The notes under the pieces are model-generated. The model made no database searches. It saw only the letters and a program-made list of their open reading frames with translations, and was not told where the DNA came from. Below are positions 28,192 to 42,033 of a DNA stretch of 64,000 bases, in pieces. Position 1 is the stretch's first letter. Each line of letters begins with the position of its first letter. The translations under genes were made by a program, and so were the position numbers. Origin of the DNA: an uncultured Methanocorpusculum sp. (GTDB taxonomy: Archaea > Halobacteriota > Methanomicrobia > Methanomicrobiales > Methanocorpusculaceae); assembly GCF_963667985.1 (NCBI RefSeq), contig NZ_OY764081.1, forward strand, positions 1,647,599 through 1,711,598, read 5' to 3'.

Positions 28192-29288
28192 TAGCGCTTT
28201 AAAACACCTATTTCAGAGAGCATGGAGGGGAGATACTCTTTTGTAACGAAATCAAGACCATGGCTTGCAAATGCCTGCTGTTCTGACTTCAGATTCATTT
28301 CAAGTTGGAGATTGATCTCTTTTTTCCAGAAGTCGGTCGCAAACCTCGGATCGGTGAGTTCCGCCTTCAGCGCAGAAACATCCTGCTCTGTGAGTTTATC
28401 GGCAGGCAGATTGTACCGCTGGATGTCGGACGGTTTTACCCCGATAAACTGGGCGGAAGGCGTAGCCAGAAGTTCAGACATGTGGGCAGCCTTGATCGAA
28501 CCATAGGCAACCGAGGCATAAATGCGGTATGACCAGGGATCGCCATCTGTGAAAACGACAACGGGGATTCCCAGTTCCTCGTTCATGCGTTTCAGCATGC
28601 GCCGCGTTGCCCGGGCCGGCTGACCTTTAAGGTGAAGAAGAACCGCATTGTACTCTTCATCAAAACCGTTCTCCTGCAGACGGGAGAACATACCACCAGT
28701 TTCAATAGCAATAACGCAGGATGCGTCGTGATCGACAAGCTCGACATTCTCGACATTATTCGGAATATTGTATCCGGCTTCTCCCACATCGTCCTGACAG
28801 TGGATCTCTTTCATACCGCGCCGGGTATTTTCCCTGACACGGATCGGACCGAAGATCGAAGCACCGTCCTCTTCCGGACGCATATGGAAAAACTCTCTTT
28901 GGAGAGCGGTGATGATCTCCAGATCTTCGATCAGATAGTTGCTCTCGTTCTGGGCCCCGAACTTCGCCTGCTTCCAGCCCTCCGAGATGTAATACATTTC
29001 TCTCAACGTCGAGGAGCGGTTTTCCTGCAGCTGGGTTTTGATGAACCAGATGACATACGCCATCTTGAGCATATGCGTGGCAGACTTGGCAGTCCCTGCA
29101 TTTCTGACGGACTCTTTATCGCCGTACTTCCACACCTCGGACTCGTCATCATACTCGATGTTGTACTTTGTTCTTGTGGGAAGTGTGATCGACGGAACAT
29201 CGCCACCCGCAATCTGGTCATACCAGACTTTGGCAATCTCCATCAGGCGTTTTTTTGTTGCCGTATCTCTTTCGCTCGGGTCAGACAT
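28191..29288 (-). CDS. top6A: DNA topoisomerase VI subunit A
   Basis: 365 residues. I start at ATG 29288 ([14 protein letters not shown]), which overlaps the top6B stop by 8 bases; an earlier start would add residues encoded inside top6B. The catalytic tyrosine lies in [12 protein letters not shown] (Tyr99 or Tyr100) in the CAP domain. The Toprim domain shows [21 protein letters not shown] (about 205-225) for Mg binding. With Top6B it forms the A2B2 type IIB topoisomerase, which relaxes and decatenates DNA through ATP-dependent double-strand passage. It is the Spo11 relative. Length is normal. Confidence 0.97.
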   Translation of the reverse strand: MSDPSERDTATKKRLMEIAKVWYDQIAGGDVPSITLPTRTKYNIEYDDESEVWKYGDKESVRNAGTAKSATHMLKMAYVIWFIKTQLQENRSSTLREMYYISEGWKQAKFGAQNESNYLIEDLEIITALQREFFHMRPEEDGASIFGPIRVRENTRRGMKEIHCQDDVGEAGYNIPNNVENVELVDHDASCVIAIETGGMFSRLQENGFDEEYNAVLLHLKGQPARATRRMLKRMNEELGIPVVVFTDGDPWSYRIYASVAYGSIKAAHMSELLATPSAQFIGVKPSDIQRYNLPADKLTEQDVSALKAELTDPRFATDFWKKEINLQLEMNLKSEQQAFASHGLDFVTKEYLPSMLSEIGVLKR

Positions 29289-31083
29289 CGAGATCCACCA
29301 CCACTTTGAGATTTTCCGCAACACCCTGCATCTCGATCATCCCGCCGCCAAGACCGGTATAGGTCACCTCTAATGCTTCGCCCGAGGCAAGAGCAAACTT
29401 CCAGATTTTGGTGTACTCGCCGTCCATCTCGGAAACAAACGATGGGGGAATTGTTGCATCACCCGCAGAGTCGCCGGATATATCATATAGAGAGATCTCC
29501 TGGGGTTTTGTTGTGTAGTTGTCGATATGGATCATAACTTTGCCGCCTGCCGAACTTTTCTTGAGGACCACGCGCCGCATAATTCTTCCTTCGATGAGCG
29601 AAGTATCAGGCACGGGAAGTTCAACAATCTCGCCGACTTTTGCTGCGATCAAGGGGATAACGGAACAGATCGCACGGACCCGGTCTTCCTGAAGTTTATT
29701 TTTATCGCGGCGCGAAAGAAACATCTTCAGATCCCGGCCGAGTTCCTGCAGGGCAAGCGTGATCTCACGTTCGATCTCGGGAATCGCTGCAATGGCATCT
29801 TTCGATTCGCTCGTAAACGGAACGTTTGTCGCCGCCACATGGACGAGAATAAGAATAGGACCTGTGGGCAGTCCTGACTGGGAAACCCCGTAGGCTTTCC
29901 AGTTCACATTCTGGACGGCATTCGTAATCGCACAGGCTCCCTGCTGATACAAAAGCGGAACGCGGTTTGCAAACCGCAGGAGAATGGCACTTCCTTCGGG
30001 CGGAAGTTTGCCGCCGTATCCAATTGCCGCCTCCACAATGAACGAGTGACCTCCGTACACGTTTCCGGGACGGGTCCGCGCCTTGATAAAGTCCAGCTCG
30101 AACTCCTTCTCCATGCCTTTCACGATCAGTTCGTCAGTGATCGGAGATAGACACTGGGATGCCGACGGAGCGGGGATCTTCGTCGTCTGCATGGCATCAA
30201 GCAAACGGTTGAGCGATTCAAGATCAAGAGTTGAGACTTTTACGTTTGAATCAAGTCTTGACGAACTGCAGATCTCAAGAGAAATTTTCTCGCCGACTTT
30301 GGAAAAACTTTCTACGAGAAATTCCTTAAGGGGCAGATCGGAAGCTGCCGTCATTCGTTTTAAGACACCGAGTTCTATACCATACGGATGAGGTTTGATC
30401 GCCACAGGACACGGCGGGACCTCGGAAGAAACACGTTCAAACGTAAATGCCTCGTCCTCGATCTCGACTCGGAACTTTGCGTGAGGATTGACGATCGATG
30501 TGTATTTCAGATACTCGATGAGTTTTTTCCTGGCCGCGATATTGCTTTTGAACTCGAGTTGGACTCGGGTCCCGTGGGGAAGAATCCAGTCAACCTCTTC
30601 ATGGGAGAGGACTTCGGGTTCGTTTGTCTCCGTTTTGATAACCAGAGACATGGTGTGAGCCTTGTTTTTGGCATCGGTCCGGGATGTTACAATCGTCGGC
30701 TTTCCAGTGGTGAGCTGAGCATATAATACGGCAGCAGAAATACCGATTCCCTGCTGACCGCGGGTCTGTCTGACCTGGTGGAACCGCGAACCGTACAATA
30801 GTTTGGCAAAAACGCTCGGCATTTTTTCCGGGACAATTCCCGGGCCATTATCTTCGACGACGACGCGAAACACATCGTTTGAAACCCTTCTTACCGAAAC
30901 AAGAATGTCGGGAAGGATCTGTGCTTCCTCGCAGGCATCGAGCGAGTTATCGATCGCCTCTTTTATGGTGGTGATGATTCCCCTTGTTGGAGAATCAAAA
31001 CCAAGCATCTGTTTATTTTTCTCGAAAAATTCCGCTACACTGATGCTTCGCTGTTTCTTGGCAAGCTCATCGGCAAGAACCAT
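29281..31083 (-). CDS. top6B: DNA topoisomerase VI subunit B
   Basis: 600 residues. GHKL ATPase motifs: [17 protein letters not shown] (N-box, about 40-56), [27 protein letters not shown] (G1 box and ATP lid), and [16 protein letters not shown] (about 109-124). A transducer domain follows, and a C-terminal Ig-like region ends [20 protein letters not shown] binding dimerises the subunit and drives strand passage with Top6A. It overlaps hisS by 17 bases and top6A by 8 bases, so translation is tightly linked. Confidence 0.97.
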   Translation of the reverse strand: MVLADELAKKQRSISVAEFFEKNKQMLGFDSPTRGIITTIKEAIDNSLDACEEAQILPDILVSVRRVSNDVFRVVVEDNGPGIVPEKMPSVFAKLLYGSRFHQVRQTRGQQGIGISAAVLYAQLTTGKPTIVTSRTDAKNKAHTMSLVIKTETNEPEVLSHEEVDWILPHGTRVQLEFKSNIAARKKLIEYLKYTSIVNPHAKFRVEIEDEAFTFERVSSEVPPCPVAIKPHPYGIELGVLKRMTAASDLPLKEFLVESFSKVGEKISLEICSSSRLDSNVKVSTLDLESLNRLLDAMQTTKIPAPSASQCLSPITDELIVKGMEKEFELDFIKARTRPGNVYGGHSFIVEAAIGYGGKLPPEGSAILLRFANRVPLLYQQGACAITNAVQNVNWKAYGVSQSGLPTGPILILVHVAATNVPFTSESKDAIAAIPEIEREITLALQELGRDLKMFLSRRDKNKLQEDRVRAICSVIPLIAAKVGEIVELPVPDTSLIEGRIMRRVVLKKSSAGGKVMIHIDNYTTKPQEISLYDISGDSAGDATIPPSFVSEMDGEYTKIWKFALASGEALEVTYTGLGGGMIEMQGVAENLKVVVDLDV

Positions 31084-32299
31084 GGATTACCTCGATGGCA
31101 TTGTCGATTGACATCTCAGTCTGGACGGCAGTGGCAAGATCTTTGAGCGTGATCATTACAGCGGCGGCCTCCTTTTCTCCGATCACCACCGCAAATGATG
31201 CCCCGGACTTCAGCGCTGAAGAAAGCTGAGCCCCAAATCCTCTGTCAAGAAGATCCATGACTGCAGTTATCCCTGCACTGCGGAGAGCCGACGCCGCTTT
31301 GTATGCCGGGATCCGGGTCTCCGGAGTGCAGATGACCGCCACAACCGGTTTTGTCTCGGGCGCAATCTCGCCAAGAGAGACCAGAACACGGTCGAATCCG
31401 ATCCCAAAACCGCAGGAAGGGACATCCTTCCCGCCGAACAGGTGAGCGAGCCGATAGACGCCGCCGCCGAGGATCTGATTTTCCGCACCGAGATTGTCGG
31501 CGAATCCTTCGAAGACCATACCCGTATAATAGTCAAGTCCGCGGGCTATGCCGAAGTTCTGTTCGAAGGGGATGTTTTGTGCTTCGAGATAGCCGATGGT
31601 CTCCTCGATTCTTGCTTTTTCCGGAATGTCTCCCGTAACTGCAAAAATTTCCGTGAGAGTCTTTGCCGTCACGAGAACCTTCAGCGGTTCAAACAGATCG
31701 GAACGATCAAAGGAAGCGAGCGTCGTTTCAAGCAGATCCATATCCCGTTTATCGAGAGCGGCCATAACCTGCTTTTGAGCTGGAGCATTCAGACCTGAAA
31801 GAAGATGCTTCATCGGGGCAAGGTGGCCTACTTTCATCACAAAGCGGACGCTAGTACATCGTAATAGTTCGTAAGCAAGAGAGATGACTTCAGCATCTGC
31901 CGCAGCCGAATCAGCGCCGATAAGTTCGGAGCCAAACTGCCAGAACTGCCGGTATCTTCCTTTTTGCGGGCGTTCATACCGGAAACATTCCGCAAAGTAG
32001 AACCAGCGGAGGGGTTTTGGCGCCATCTGCGCTTCGTTGACGTAGGCACGGAGAACTGCTGCGGTGATTTCCGGGCGAAGCGTGATCTTTCTGCCGCCTT
32101 TGTCTTCGAAGGCATACATCTCATTGATGATCCCTTCACCGGATTTTATCGTGAAAAGTTCCAGCTCCTCAAACATCGGCGTTACGATTTCACCGTAGCC
32201 GAACGTTGCCGCGACGGCACGCATTTTTTGTTCAACAAACCGGCGTTGTGCCATTTCAGCCGGAAGAAAATCTCTTGTTCCGCGGGGTTTCTGTATCAT
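31067..32299 (-). CDS. hisS: Histidyl-tRNA synthetase
   Basis: 410 residues from ATG 32299 (MIQKPRGTRDFLPAEM), with GGAGAG 8 bases ahead; a longer frame to 32347 has no support. Class II motifs: motif 1 in the FEELELFTIKSGE region, motif 2 FYFAECFRYERPQKGRYRQFWQFGSELIG, the His-specific signatures ARGLDYYTGMVFEGF and GGGVYRLAHLFGGKDVPSCGFGIGFDR (motif 3), then an anticodon-binding domain. It charges tRNA-His. It lies between a small membrane protein gene (2-base gap) and top6B (17-base overlap). Confidence 0.96.
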   Translation of the reverse strand: MIQKPRGTRDFLPAEMAQRRFVEQKMRAVAATFGYGEIVTPMFEELELFTIKSGEGIINEMYAFEDKGGRKITLRPEITAAVLRAYVNEAQMAPKPLRWFYFAECFRYERPQKGRYRQFWQFGSELIGADSAAADAEVISLAYELLRCTSVRFVMKVGHLAPMKHLLSGLNAPAQKQVMAALDKRDMDLLETTLASFDRSDLFEPLKVLVTAKTLTEIFAVTGDIPEKARIEETIGYLEAQNIPFEQNFGIARGLDYYTGMVFEGFADNLGAENQILGGGVYRLAHLFGGKDVPSCGFGIGFDRVLVSLGEIAPETKPVVAVICTPETRIPAYKAASALRSAGITAVMDLLDRGFGAQLSSALKSGASFAVVIGEKEAAAVMITLKDLATAVQTEMSIDNAIEVIHGSCR

Positions 32300-32301
32300 A
32301 T

Positions 32302-32631
32302 TTATTTTCTCTCCTGGCGGGGCGCCGATCCAATGAACCGGGTCCATGCAGATTCATTTCCAACCCATACATCCTCTTTCTGCAGTCTCGACTGAAGATA
32401 CAGAGCGATCAATACACAGCCGACACCAAGATACATAAATGTGGTCTCGCCGAATCCGGCAAGAGCAAATCCGAACCAGCCGAGAGCAGAGTAAAGAACA
32501 CCATGATATGCGGCCTTTCGATACCCTTCTTTACCTGTTCTGACAAAGATACGCGTATCCCTTAACCACAAGAACGAAACGGATGCGGCGCCAAAGGCGA
32601 CGATTATTACTATCTGGTCGAGGTAGGTCAT
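32302..32631 (-). CDS. Small membrane protein, 109 residues
   Basis: Three hydrophobic segments: near 6-23 (QIVIIVAFGAASVSFLWL), 43-62 (HGVLYSALGWFGFALAGFG) and 65-80 (TFMYLGVGCVLIALYL). The C-terminus is hydrophilic and basic. The family is not recognised; no transport or enzyme motif is visible. It ends 2 bases before hisS and is followed by the topoisomerase VI genes, so it shares their transcript. A promoter probably lies in the 131 bases separating it from gyrA. Confidence 0.75.
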   Translation of the reverse strand: MTYLDQIVIIVAFGAASVSFLWLRDTRIFVRTGKEGYRKAAYHGVLYSALGWFGFALAGFGETTFMYLGVGCVLIALYLQSRLQKEDVWVGNESAWTRFIGSAPRQERK

Positions 32632-32762
32632 GAATGATGTACTATTTGGCGGAGGTATGCATTAAAGATGTCACCTGGATTATACCCCAGTGAATATACA
32701 CGGAATGTTGTTGGAATTCTGCCGTGTGCCGGAGGTCAAAAATAGAGAAAAAAGAAAGAGGG

Positions 32763-37188
<4,426 letters not shown>

Positions 37189-37232
37189 CTAAGTTTGGTT
37201 CTCCTTATCAATTTGAGTCATATTCACAGCCG

Positions 37233-37282
37233 TTTTCAAAAATGGTTAACATCCTCGAAAGCGATTTTCAAAAATATATTTG
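37233..37282 (-). promoter_or_regulatory. gyrB promoter with two direct repeats
   Basis: TTTTCAAAAAT occurs at 37233-37243 and again at 37265-37275, 32 bases apart (about three helical turns). The second copy abuts a TATA-like stretch (AAATATAT on the minus strand, about 37273-37281); the first would lie near the predicted transcription start. gyrB begins at 37188. A binding site for a regulator of gyrase expression is possible. Confidence 0.5.
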
Positions 37283-37447
37283 CATTATTATAGTAGTGCG
37301 GATTCCTTATTAATGTGGGTGAGGGGCCTGCGAGAACCCTGCTGAAATATGCCCAAATTAACGGCAACTCAGCGTGCAGACAAAGACGGATCGGCATAAA
37401 ACAGATATTTTTGATATGGAGAAAAGAGGTAAAAACCCACTTTATTC

Positions 37448-38056
37448 TCACTCGATCATTTGAACAAAATTTTTGAGGATATGAATCCCGGCATCCCTGC
37501 TTTTTTCCGGATGGAACTGGACACCCATCACGTTCCCGACACCAACTGCCGAGGCATACGGCACGATGTACTCGGTTTTTGCGATCGTAAACTCGGGAGT
37601 TGTATCGGCATAATAGGAGTGAACGAAATACACATACGTCCCATCAGAGATTCCTTCGAAAAGGGGGTGATTCGAAGGCGAGATGGTATTCCATCCCATC
37701 TTGGGTATCTTCATCCCGGGCACTTTTGGAAACAGACGAACCGTTCCCGGCACGAAACCAAGCCCTTGGTGAAGACCATGCTCTTCGCTCTCCCCTAAAA
37801 GCATCTGCATGCCCAGACAGATTCCAAGAAGAGGTTTTTTTGCCGCCTCTTTTTTTACAAGGTCGACCAGGGGTGCGAGTTTGTTCATTCCTTCGGCGAA
37901 TGCCCCGACCCCCGGAAGGAGAAGTCCGTCGGCCGATTGAATGATCTCGGGGTCATTCGTTATTTTCGGGCGGGCTCCTGCCGCCTCGAGACCGCGGACC
38001 ACACTGCGGAGATTTCCTAATCCGTAATCCAGAACGGCAACTTCAGAAGTGCCCAT
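37448..38056 (-). CDS. hisH: Imidazole glycerol phosphate synthase glutaminase subunit
   Basis: 202 residues of the class I glutamine amidotransferase fold. Motifs: VLDYGLGNLRSVVRGLEAAG (about 8-27), LLLPGVGAFAEGM (oxyanion-hole region), nucleophile elbow LGICLGMQMLLG (Cys about 80), and GVQFHPEKS (His/Glu of the triad, about 183-191). It releases ammonia from glutamine for HisF in histidine biosynthesis. No other his gene is nearby except hisS, 5 kb away. It overlaps the upstream PAPS-reductase-like gene by 14 bases. Confidence 0.96.
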   Translation of the reverse strand: MGTSEVAVLDYGLGNLRSVVRGLEAAGARPKITNDPEIIQSADGLLLPGVGAFAEGMNKLAPLVDLVKKEAAKKPLLGICLGMQMLLGESEEHGLHQGLGFVPGTVRLFPKVPGMKIPKMGWNTISPSNHPLFEGISDGTYVYFVHSYYADTTPEFTIAKTEYIVPYASAVGVGNVMGVQFHPEKSRDAGIHILKNFVQMIE

Positions 38057-39470
38057 CTATATCACCATCTTCTTCATTTGTTTCACGGATTCTCCATAAA
38101 CCTTTCGCATCCCATTCGGGAGACTTACCGTTTGCATCGCCCCATGCCTTCAGTCTTCGTTCCCAGTCTGCCCACAATTCGGGATACCGTGCTTCGATAT
38201 CCTTCATGCAGGCTATGTCGGATGACGGGCACATAAAACATCCGATCCGATCGAGACCCAGCTCATAAAGGGGATTGTACGGAGCTTTTTCCCGGAAAAG
38301 ATAGAGCCAGTCGTGCATAGCGGTCCAGTGCTGGATGGGGGCGGCGGAAATCTGGCAGGGCACGTTTCGGTTTCTCCAGACACGCGGACTCTGCATGCGT
38401 TTGGCAGACTCGAACTTTCGCTGACCGATGAACGAGATCGCCTCACCCCATTCATTTTCAATGAGGGTTTTGACCGGCGTAAGTTTGGATGCCTTACAAC
38501 ACCACCTGAAATCGACCGCAGGCGGACCCTGCAGTTCGAATCCTTCCCAGAACCCTGAATTCCCCGACTCGACAATCAGCGGGAGGTCAAAAAGCTCGGA
38601 GACTTTCTGGACATTTTCAATCGTTTCCGGAAATTCAAGGCCCGTGTCCGCAAAGATCAGCGGCAGACGAAGCCCTGCCTTGAGCGTGATGAGAAGCGTT
38701 ACCAGACTGTCTTTCCCGCCCGAATAGGAGACGGTCGGCTGGATCCCCGGATTTTTGGCGATGACATCATGGATGAACTCGATCGATTTTCTTTCGTAGA
38801 GATCAAGGATAACTTTGTTTGCCGCGATCGCATCTTCCCAGGTTGAAGGGGCGGCATCCACCACGGGTTTTTGGGTCCGGCGGGTGCGAACGAGCTGACC
38901 ACGAGTCGCACCCACCGTCTCCCGATATGACATCTTGGCTCTGCCAACCGCTACGCAGTCGCCGGACTCGGATAGAACAAAAACACTGTCGCCGACTTCG
39001 ATATCGGGCGATACAAACGTAACGCCTGGCATCAAAACACTGCTTCCATCCCGAATATAACCGGCAGCATCGTCCGTGACCCGGATGAATCGTTTTGTCG
39101 GCACGACAAGGGCCGCCGCCGCTTCTCTTGGGAGAACTTCCCATCGTGACTCGGCTGGAATATATCGAATAGCGCAGATTACAGCGCCTCCGATGATGAT
39201 CTCTTCCATCCGGTCCTCGTCCGGGACTTTGTTTAGAAGGGCGAGATATCCGTCCCGGATCAGCGGAACACCGAACTGTTCTTCGAAGAGGCGGTTCACA
39301 AGATCTCTGTCACGCTGAAAAGCAGGACGAACATCTCCCGGCGGAGTTACCGAAACGGGGCGAGTCTTTTCGCCACAGGAGCAGAGTTTTCCCATCACCG
39401 GGGCATGACATTTGTCACACCAGTAAAACGGCACGGGGGCAAGAAATGGAGAATTTTTCATAGTATTCAC
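38043..39470 (-). CDS. PAPS reductase-like protein with zinc ribbon and PUA-type domain
   Basis: 475 residues. N-terminal zinc ribbon FYWCDKCHAPVMGKLCSCG (about 15-33); a middle region with PUA-like sequence (FIRVTDDAAGYIRDGSSVLMPGVTFVSPDIEVGDSVFVLSESGDCVAVGRAKMS); then the PP-loop domain with VSYSGGKDSLVTLLI (about 248-262) and FADTGLEFPETIENV. A C-terminal Cys set (CKASK, GCFMCPSSDIACMKDIE) may hold an Fe-S cluster. Archaeal COG0175 proteins with added PUA domains probably act on RNA or in sulfur transfer rather than PAPS reduction; this is inference. The GTG start overlaps the DUF2284 stop. Confidence 0.88.
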   Translation of the reverse strand: MNTMKNSPFLAPVPFYWCDKCHAPVMGKLCSCGEKTRPVSVTPPGDVRPAFQRDRDLVNRLFEEQFGVPLIRDGYLALLNKVPDEDRMEEIIIGGAVICAIRYIPAESRWEVLPREAAAALVVPTKRFIRVTDDAAGYIRDGSSVLMPGVTFVSPDIEVGDSVFVLSESGDCVAVGRAKMSYRETVGATRGQLVRTRRTQKPVVDAAPSTWEDAIAANKVILDLYERKSIEFIHDVIAKNPGIQPTVSYSGGKDSLVTLLITLKAGLRLPLIFADTGLEFPETIENVQKVSELFDLPLIVESGNSGFWEGFELQGPPAVDFRWCCKASKLTPVKTLIENEWGEAISFIGQRKFESAKRMQSPRVWRNRNVPCQISAAPIQHWTAMHDWLYLFREKAPYNPLYELGLDRIGCFMCPSSDIACMKDIEARYPELWADWERRLKAWGDANGKSPEWDAKGLWRIRETNEEDGDIDGHF

Positions 39471-40069
39471 TCAATTAAAAGGAGCATGACCGTTGTCATA
39501 GGAGAATCCAGAACGGATCCGCCGGGAACATTCGTGCATGAGAGGATATCAAGACTCCAGCCGACGGAGGCACAGGCGGCATACACGTCGATGCCGGCAG
39601 CTTCCATGCTTGGACGCATTTTTCTTCTATTCATACAGTTGGTGATATCTGCATCTTCGTCTTTTGCCGTACAGTGCTTGCATAATCCGCACTGATGACC
39701 GGTATAAGCAAAAGCCTTGTAGAACCCTGCAGAAAATGCCATCGTCTCAAGTTCATACATGACATTCTGAACATAGGCAGTCATATCGCGGGAGACAAGC
39801 CTCTCCGGCGTTGGTTCGCCGACATCCCCTAAAAATTTTATCAGGAGAGCTGTTTTGTATTCTTTAAGGACTTTTCTGGTCTCTGAAGGAGTCAGTGTAT
39901 ACGGCGGGCAGGAAAACCTGCGGCCAAATCCGCCGCAACCGAAAAGACACTTCTGCCGAACCCATTCGGCGGTGACAATATCTTTTGCAGGGATCATGGT
40001 CGCTTCCCCGCCTTTTTCAACAACGAACCTGACAAGCTCGGCGATCTTGTCCTCTTTTTCCGGCTTCAT
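39467..40069 (-). CDS. DUF2284 predicted metal-binding protein
   Basis: 200 residues with many conserved cysteines: CLFGCGGFGRRFSCPPYTLTPSETRKVL (about 35-62) and GHQCGLCKHCTAKDEDADITNC (about 125-146). The CPPYxxxPxE motif and the later CxxCxxC are typical of DUF2284 and suggest bound Fe-S or zinc. Function unknown; the family is common in anaerobes and methanogens. It sits between ribL and the PAPS-reductase-like gene, overlapping both by 4 bases, so a role in sulfur or cluster chemistry with its neighbours is plausible but unproven. Confidence 0.88.
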   Translation of the reverse strand: MKPEKEDKIAELVRFVVEKGGEATMIPAKDIVTAEWVRQKCLFGCGGFGRRFSCPPYTLTPSETRKVLKEYKTALLIKFLGDVGEPTPERLVSRDMTAYVQNVMYELETMAFSAGFYKAFAYTGHQCGLCKHCTAKDEDADITNCMNRRKMRPSMEAAGIDVYAACASVGWSLDILSCTNVPGGSVLDSPMTTVMLLLIE

Positions 40070-40488
40070 TTGGCTCTTCTCCGAACGGCTTCCTCGATGA
40101 TCCTTGTTGATGAAGTGAAGGGCATTCCGGTGTAATCGGGGATTCGCACAACTTCCGCACAGATATTCCGTTCAGCCAGATCGGCTCTCAGTTTTTCCTC
40201 GGACCATTTCTGGTTAAAGCCAATCGTAATGACGGCGGGATCGATCTCGCGGATGGGTTTGTACATATCAGTCTGGTCTCCAAGTACGGCATGATCCACG
40301 CACCTAAGACTCTGAATCATTTTAAGCCGCTGCTCTTCGGAAACGATCGGACGGGGTTTGTGAACGACATTCTTTTCCCGGGCGACAATAACCCACAACT
40401 CGTCACCTAATTTTTTCGACTCTTCAAGATAGTATATATGTCCGGGGTGGAGAATATCAAATGTCCCTGTGGCGACTATTTTTTTCAT
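40066..40488 (-). CDS. ribL: Archaeal FAD synthetase (nucleotidyltransferase)
   Basis: 140 residues from ATG 40488. Nucleotidyltransferase motifs VATGTFDILHPGHIYYLEESKKLGD (HxGH as HPGH, about 15-18) and FTSSTRIIEEAVRR (ISSTxI-like) near the C-terminus. The archaeal RibL family makes FAD from FMN and ATP; glycerol-phosphate cytidylyltransferase is the main alternative, but the ARHxxN-like and EKNVVHKPRPIVSEEQRL pattern fits RibL. The complementary riboflavin kinase (ribK) is at 60.4 kb. The stop and start overlap neighbours DUF2284 and JAMM by 4 bases each. Confidence 0.88.
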   Translation of the reverse strand: MKKIVATGTFDILHPGHIYYLEESKKLGDELWVIVAREKNVVHKPRPIVSEEQRLKMIQSLRCVDHAVLGDQTDMYKPIREIDPAVITIGFNQKWSEEKLRADLAERNICAEVVRIPDYTGMPFTSSTRIIEEAVRRRAK

Positions 40489-40856
40489 GGTAGAACTTCC
40501 AGAACTTTTTGCTTCCCGTCCCTGCCGTAACATCTCCAGGAGTTTTCATCAAAGGGGGGTCCGACGATGATATGACACTGCCCGCTCTGCGAAAATGTGG
40601 CAAGATCGGCATCCGAAGGTGATAAACAGCCGTTTGGATGACTGTGCGCCGTTCCTGCGATCTGCATCCCAAGTGGGATCATATCCATGAAAATATTGGC
40701 GCTGTCCTGTGATACTCTGGTACCGGGGATAGGATAGGTGACATTGATGACACCCTTTTCCATGCCCAGCATTACGATATATTCATCCGGAAAGCTTGAT
40801 CTTCCCATTTCCAAAAGGAGATCAAGTACTTCCTGGTCTATGGCACGGACTAACAT
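40485..40856 (-). CDS. JAMM/MPN+ domain metalloprotease
   Basis: 123 residues, a stand-alone JAMM domain. Catalytic Glu in SSFPDEYIVMLGM (about residue 25), zinc motif AHSHPNGCLSPSDADLATF (H-x-H-x10-D, about 70-88). Archaeal JAMM proteins such as HvJAMM1 cleave small ubiquitin-like modifiers (SAMPs) from proteins; others act on thiocarboxylated sulfur carriers. It heads an overlapping run with ribL, DUF2284, PAPS-reductase-like and hisH, so a sulfur-carrier link is conceivable. It diverges from the DUF45 metallopeptidase with very little promoter space. Confidence 0.9.
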   Translation of the reverse strand: MLVRAIDQEVLDLLLEMGRSSFPDEYIVMLGMEKGVINVTYPIPGTRVSQDSANIFMDMIPLGMQIAGTAHSHPNGCLSPSDADLATFSQSGQCHIIVGPPFDENSWRCYGRDGKQKVLEVLP

Positions 40857-40878
40857 TCAGTTACTTATATTGGAGAGT

Positions 40879-41613
40879 ATGAGAGATAATGTTTCACATA
40901 TGGGTTTGGCAGTTGTATGGCATGGGGACATTATTCCTATCGAGGTCATCTATTCGGACCGGAGGAGATCCTGGGCAATCGAAGTTAAGACGACAGGCGA
41001 GGTGCTGATACGGGTTCCGACCACGGTTTCCTCGGAAAAAGTGCAGGAGATCGCACAAAGCAAGGCCGAATGGATCGCCAAACAACAGGCCATCTTTCAG
41101 AATCGTAATTTGAAACCCAGAAACTATGGAAACGGCGAACAAATACCGTTTTTCGGGGAGGAGCTGACCATACAACGAAGTCATGGGCCTGCCAGAGCGG
41201 AGATCGCGGGAGACTTCCTTCATATTTCAACACCAGACTCGTTTACGCCGGACGAATCCGAAATGATTGCCCGTGATGTGGTAATGCTTTTGTACCGGCG
41301 TCGTGGAATTGCTGCTTTGGATTTATACGTGGAAAAGTATGCGGAACTTGCCGGCGTAACAAAACCAAAACTGCGTATGAGACTCCAAAAGAAAAAATGG
41401 GGATGCTGTACACCGAAAAACGGGATAATCATCAATGCTCGAGTATTACTTGCCCCAAAAGTCGTTGCCGAATATCTGGTCGTTCATGAGATCGTACATC
41501 TCAGATATCCTCACCATCAGAAAACCTACTGGAAAGAGGTCGAACGACTTATGCCAGAGTATCGGGATGTCGAAAAACTGATGAAAACCGATGGATGGAA
41601 GTGGGAGTTTTAA
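40879..41613 (+). CDS. DUF45 / YgjP-like zinc metallopeptidase
   Basis: 244 residues from ATG 40879 (MRDNVSHMGLAVVWHGD), preceded by GGAGAG; the ATG at 40900 (MGLAVV) is equally plausible because a TATA-like TTATATT at ~40865 would place transcription start near 40890. Zinc motif HEIVHLRYPHHQKTYWKEVERLMPEY (HExxH, C-terminal third), with the typical lead-in KKWGCCTPKNGIIINARVLLAPKVVAEYLVVHE. Residues ~20-110 form the N-terminal beta domain found in this family (VRVPTTVS, GEQIPFFGEELTI). Cytoplasmic; substrate unknown. Confidence 0.9.
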   Translation: MRDNVSHMGLAVVWHGDIIPIEVIYSDRRRSWAIEVKTTGEVLIRVPTTVSSEKVQEIAQSKAEWIAKQQAIFQNRNLKPRNYGNGEQIPFFGEELTIQRSHGPARAEIAGDFLHISTPDSFTPDESEMIARDVVMLLYRRRGIAALDLYVEKYAELAGVTKPKLRMRLQKKKWGCCTPKNGIIINARVLLAPKVVAEYLVVHEIVHLRYPHHQKTYWKEVERLMPEYRDVEKLMKTDGWKWEF

Positions 41614-41680
41614 TTCAAAAATACTCCATAACGCGAATTTCAGAGGCACTAGTTAAAAATTAAAAGAGATTGGGATGTTA

Positions 41681-42016
41681 TTATGCTTTCTTTACGAATA
41701 CCGTCAGTCCGGTAGAAACTTCCATAAGGGCTTTCCCATCAGCAGAGAGCTTGTAGGTGCCCGCGTTGAATAATGCGGAGGTTCCGGTAAGCTTATAGGT
41801 GTTCTCTTCAACCTTCTCCCATGTCATGGGAACAGTGGATATGATACCAAAGAGCGGGATGGTCATTGTTCCGGTTCCGTCATTGTTGAATACGACCGGA
41901 ATCTCGGTACCATAAACGAGCCAGTCACCAACAATAGGTTCACTGCCGATACAGCCTGCTGCACCCACAGATACAAGCAGAACTGCCAATACAGCTGCAA
42001 TCAGAATTTTCTTCAT
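41681..42016 (-). CDS. Small secreted lipoprotein
   Basis: 111 residues. Signal peptide MKKILIAAVLAVLLVSVGAAGC with a lipobox (AAGC), then a ~90-residue beta-rich domain: GDWLVYGTEIPVVFNNDGTGTMTIPLFG, KVEENTYKLTG, GTYKLSADGKALMEV. The GDW/GTW start and alternating strands resemble the META-like repeats of the 16 kb lipoprotein. Probably displayed on the cell surface; no enzymatic motif. It is followed on the other strand by a restriction-modification remnant. Confidence 0.82.
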   Translation of the reverse strand: MKKILIAAVLAVLLVSVGAAGCIGSEPIVGDWLVYGTEIPVVFNNDGTGTMTIPLFGIISTVPMTWEKVEENTYKLTGTSALFNAGTYKLSADGKALMEVSTGLTVFVKKA

Positions 42017-42033
42017 AACTTAAAAATGGAAGA

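Noticed and set aside
38043..39470. Assimilatory PAPS/APS reductase (cysH)
   Set aside because: The extra zinc ribbon and PUA-like domain and the lack of sulfate-assimilation neighbours make a sulfate-reducing role unlikely, so the gene symbol was not used.
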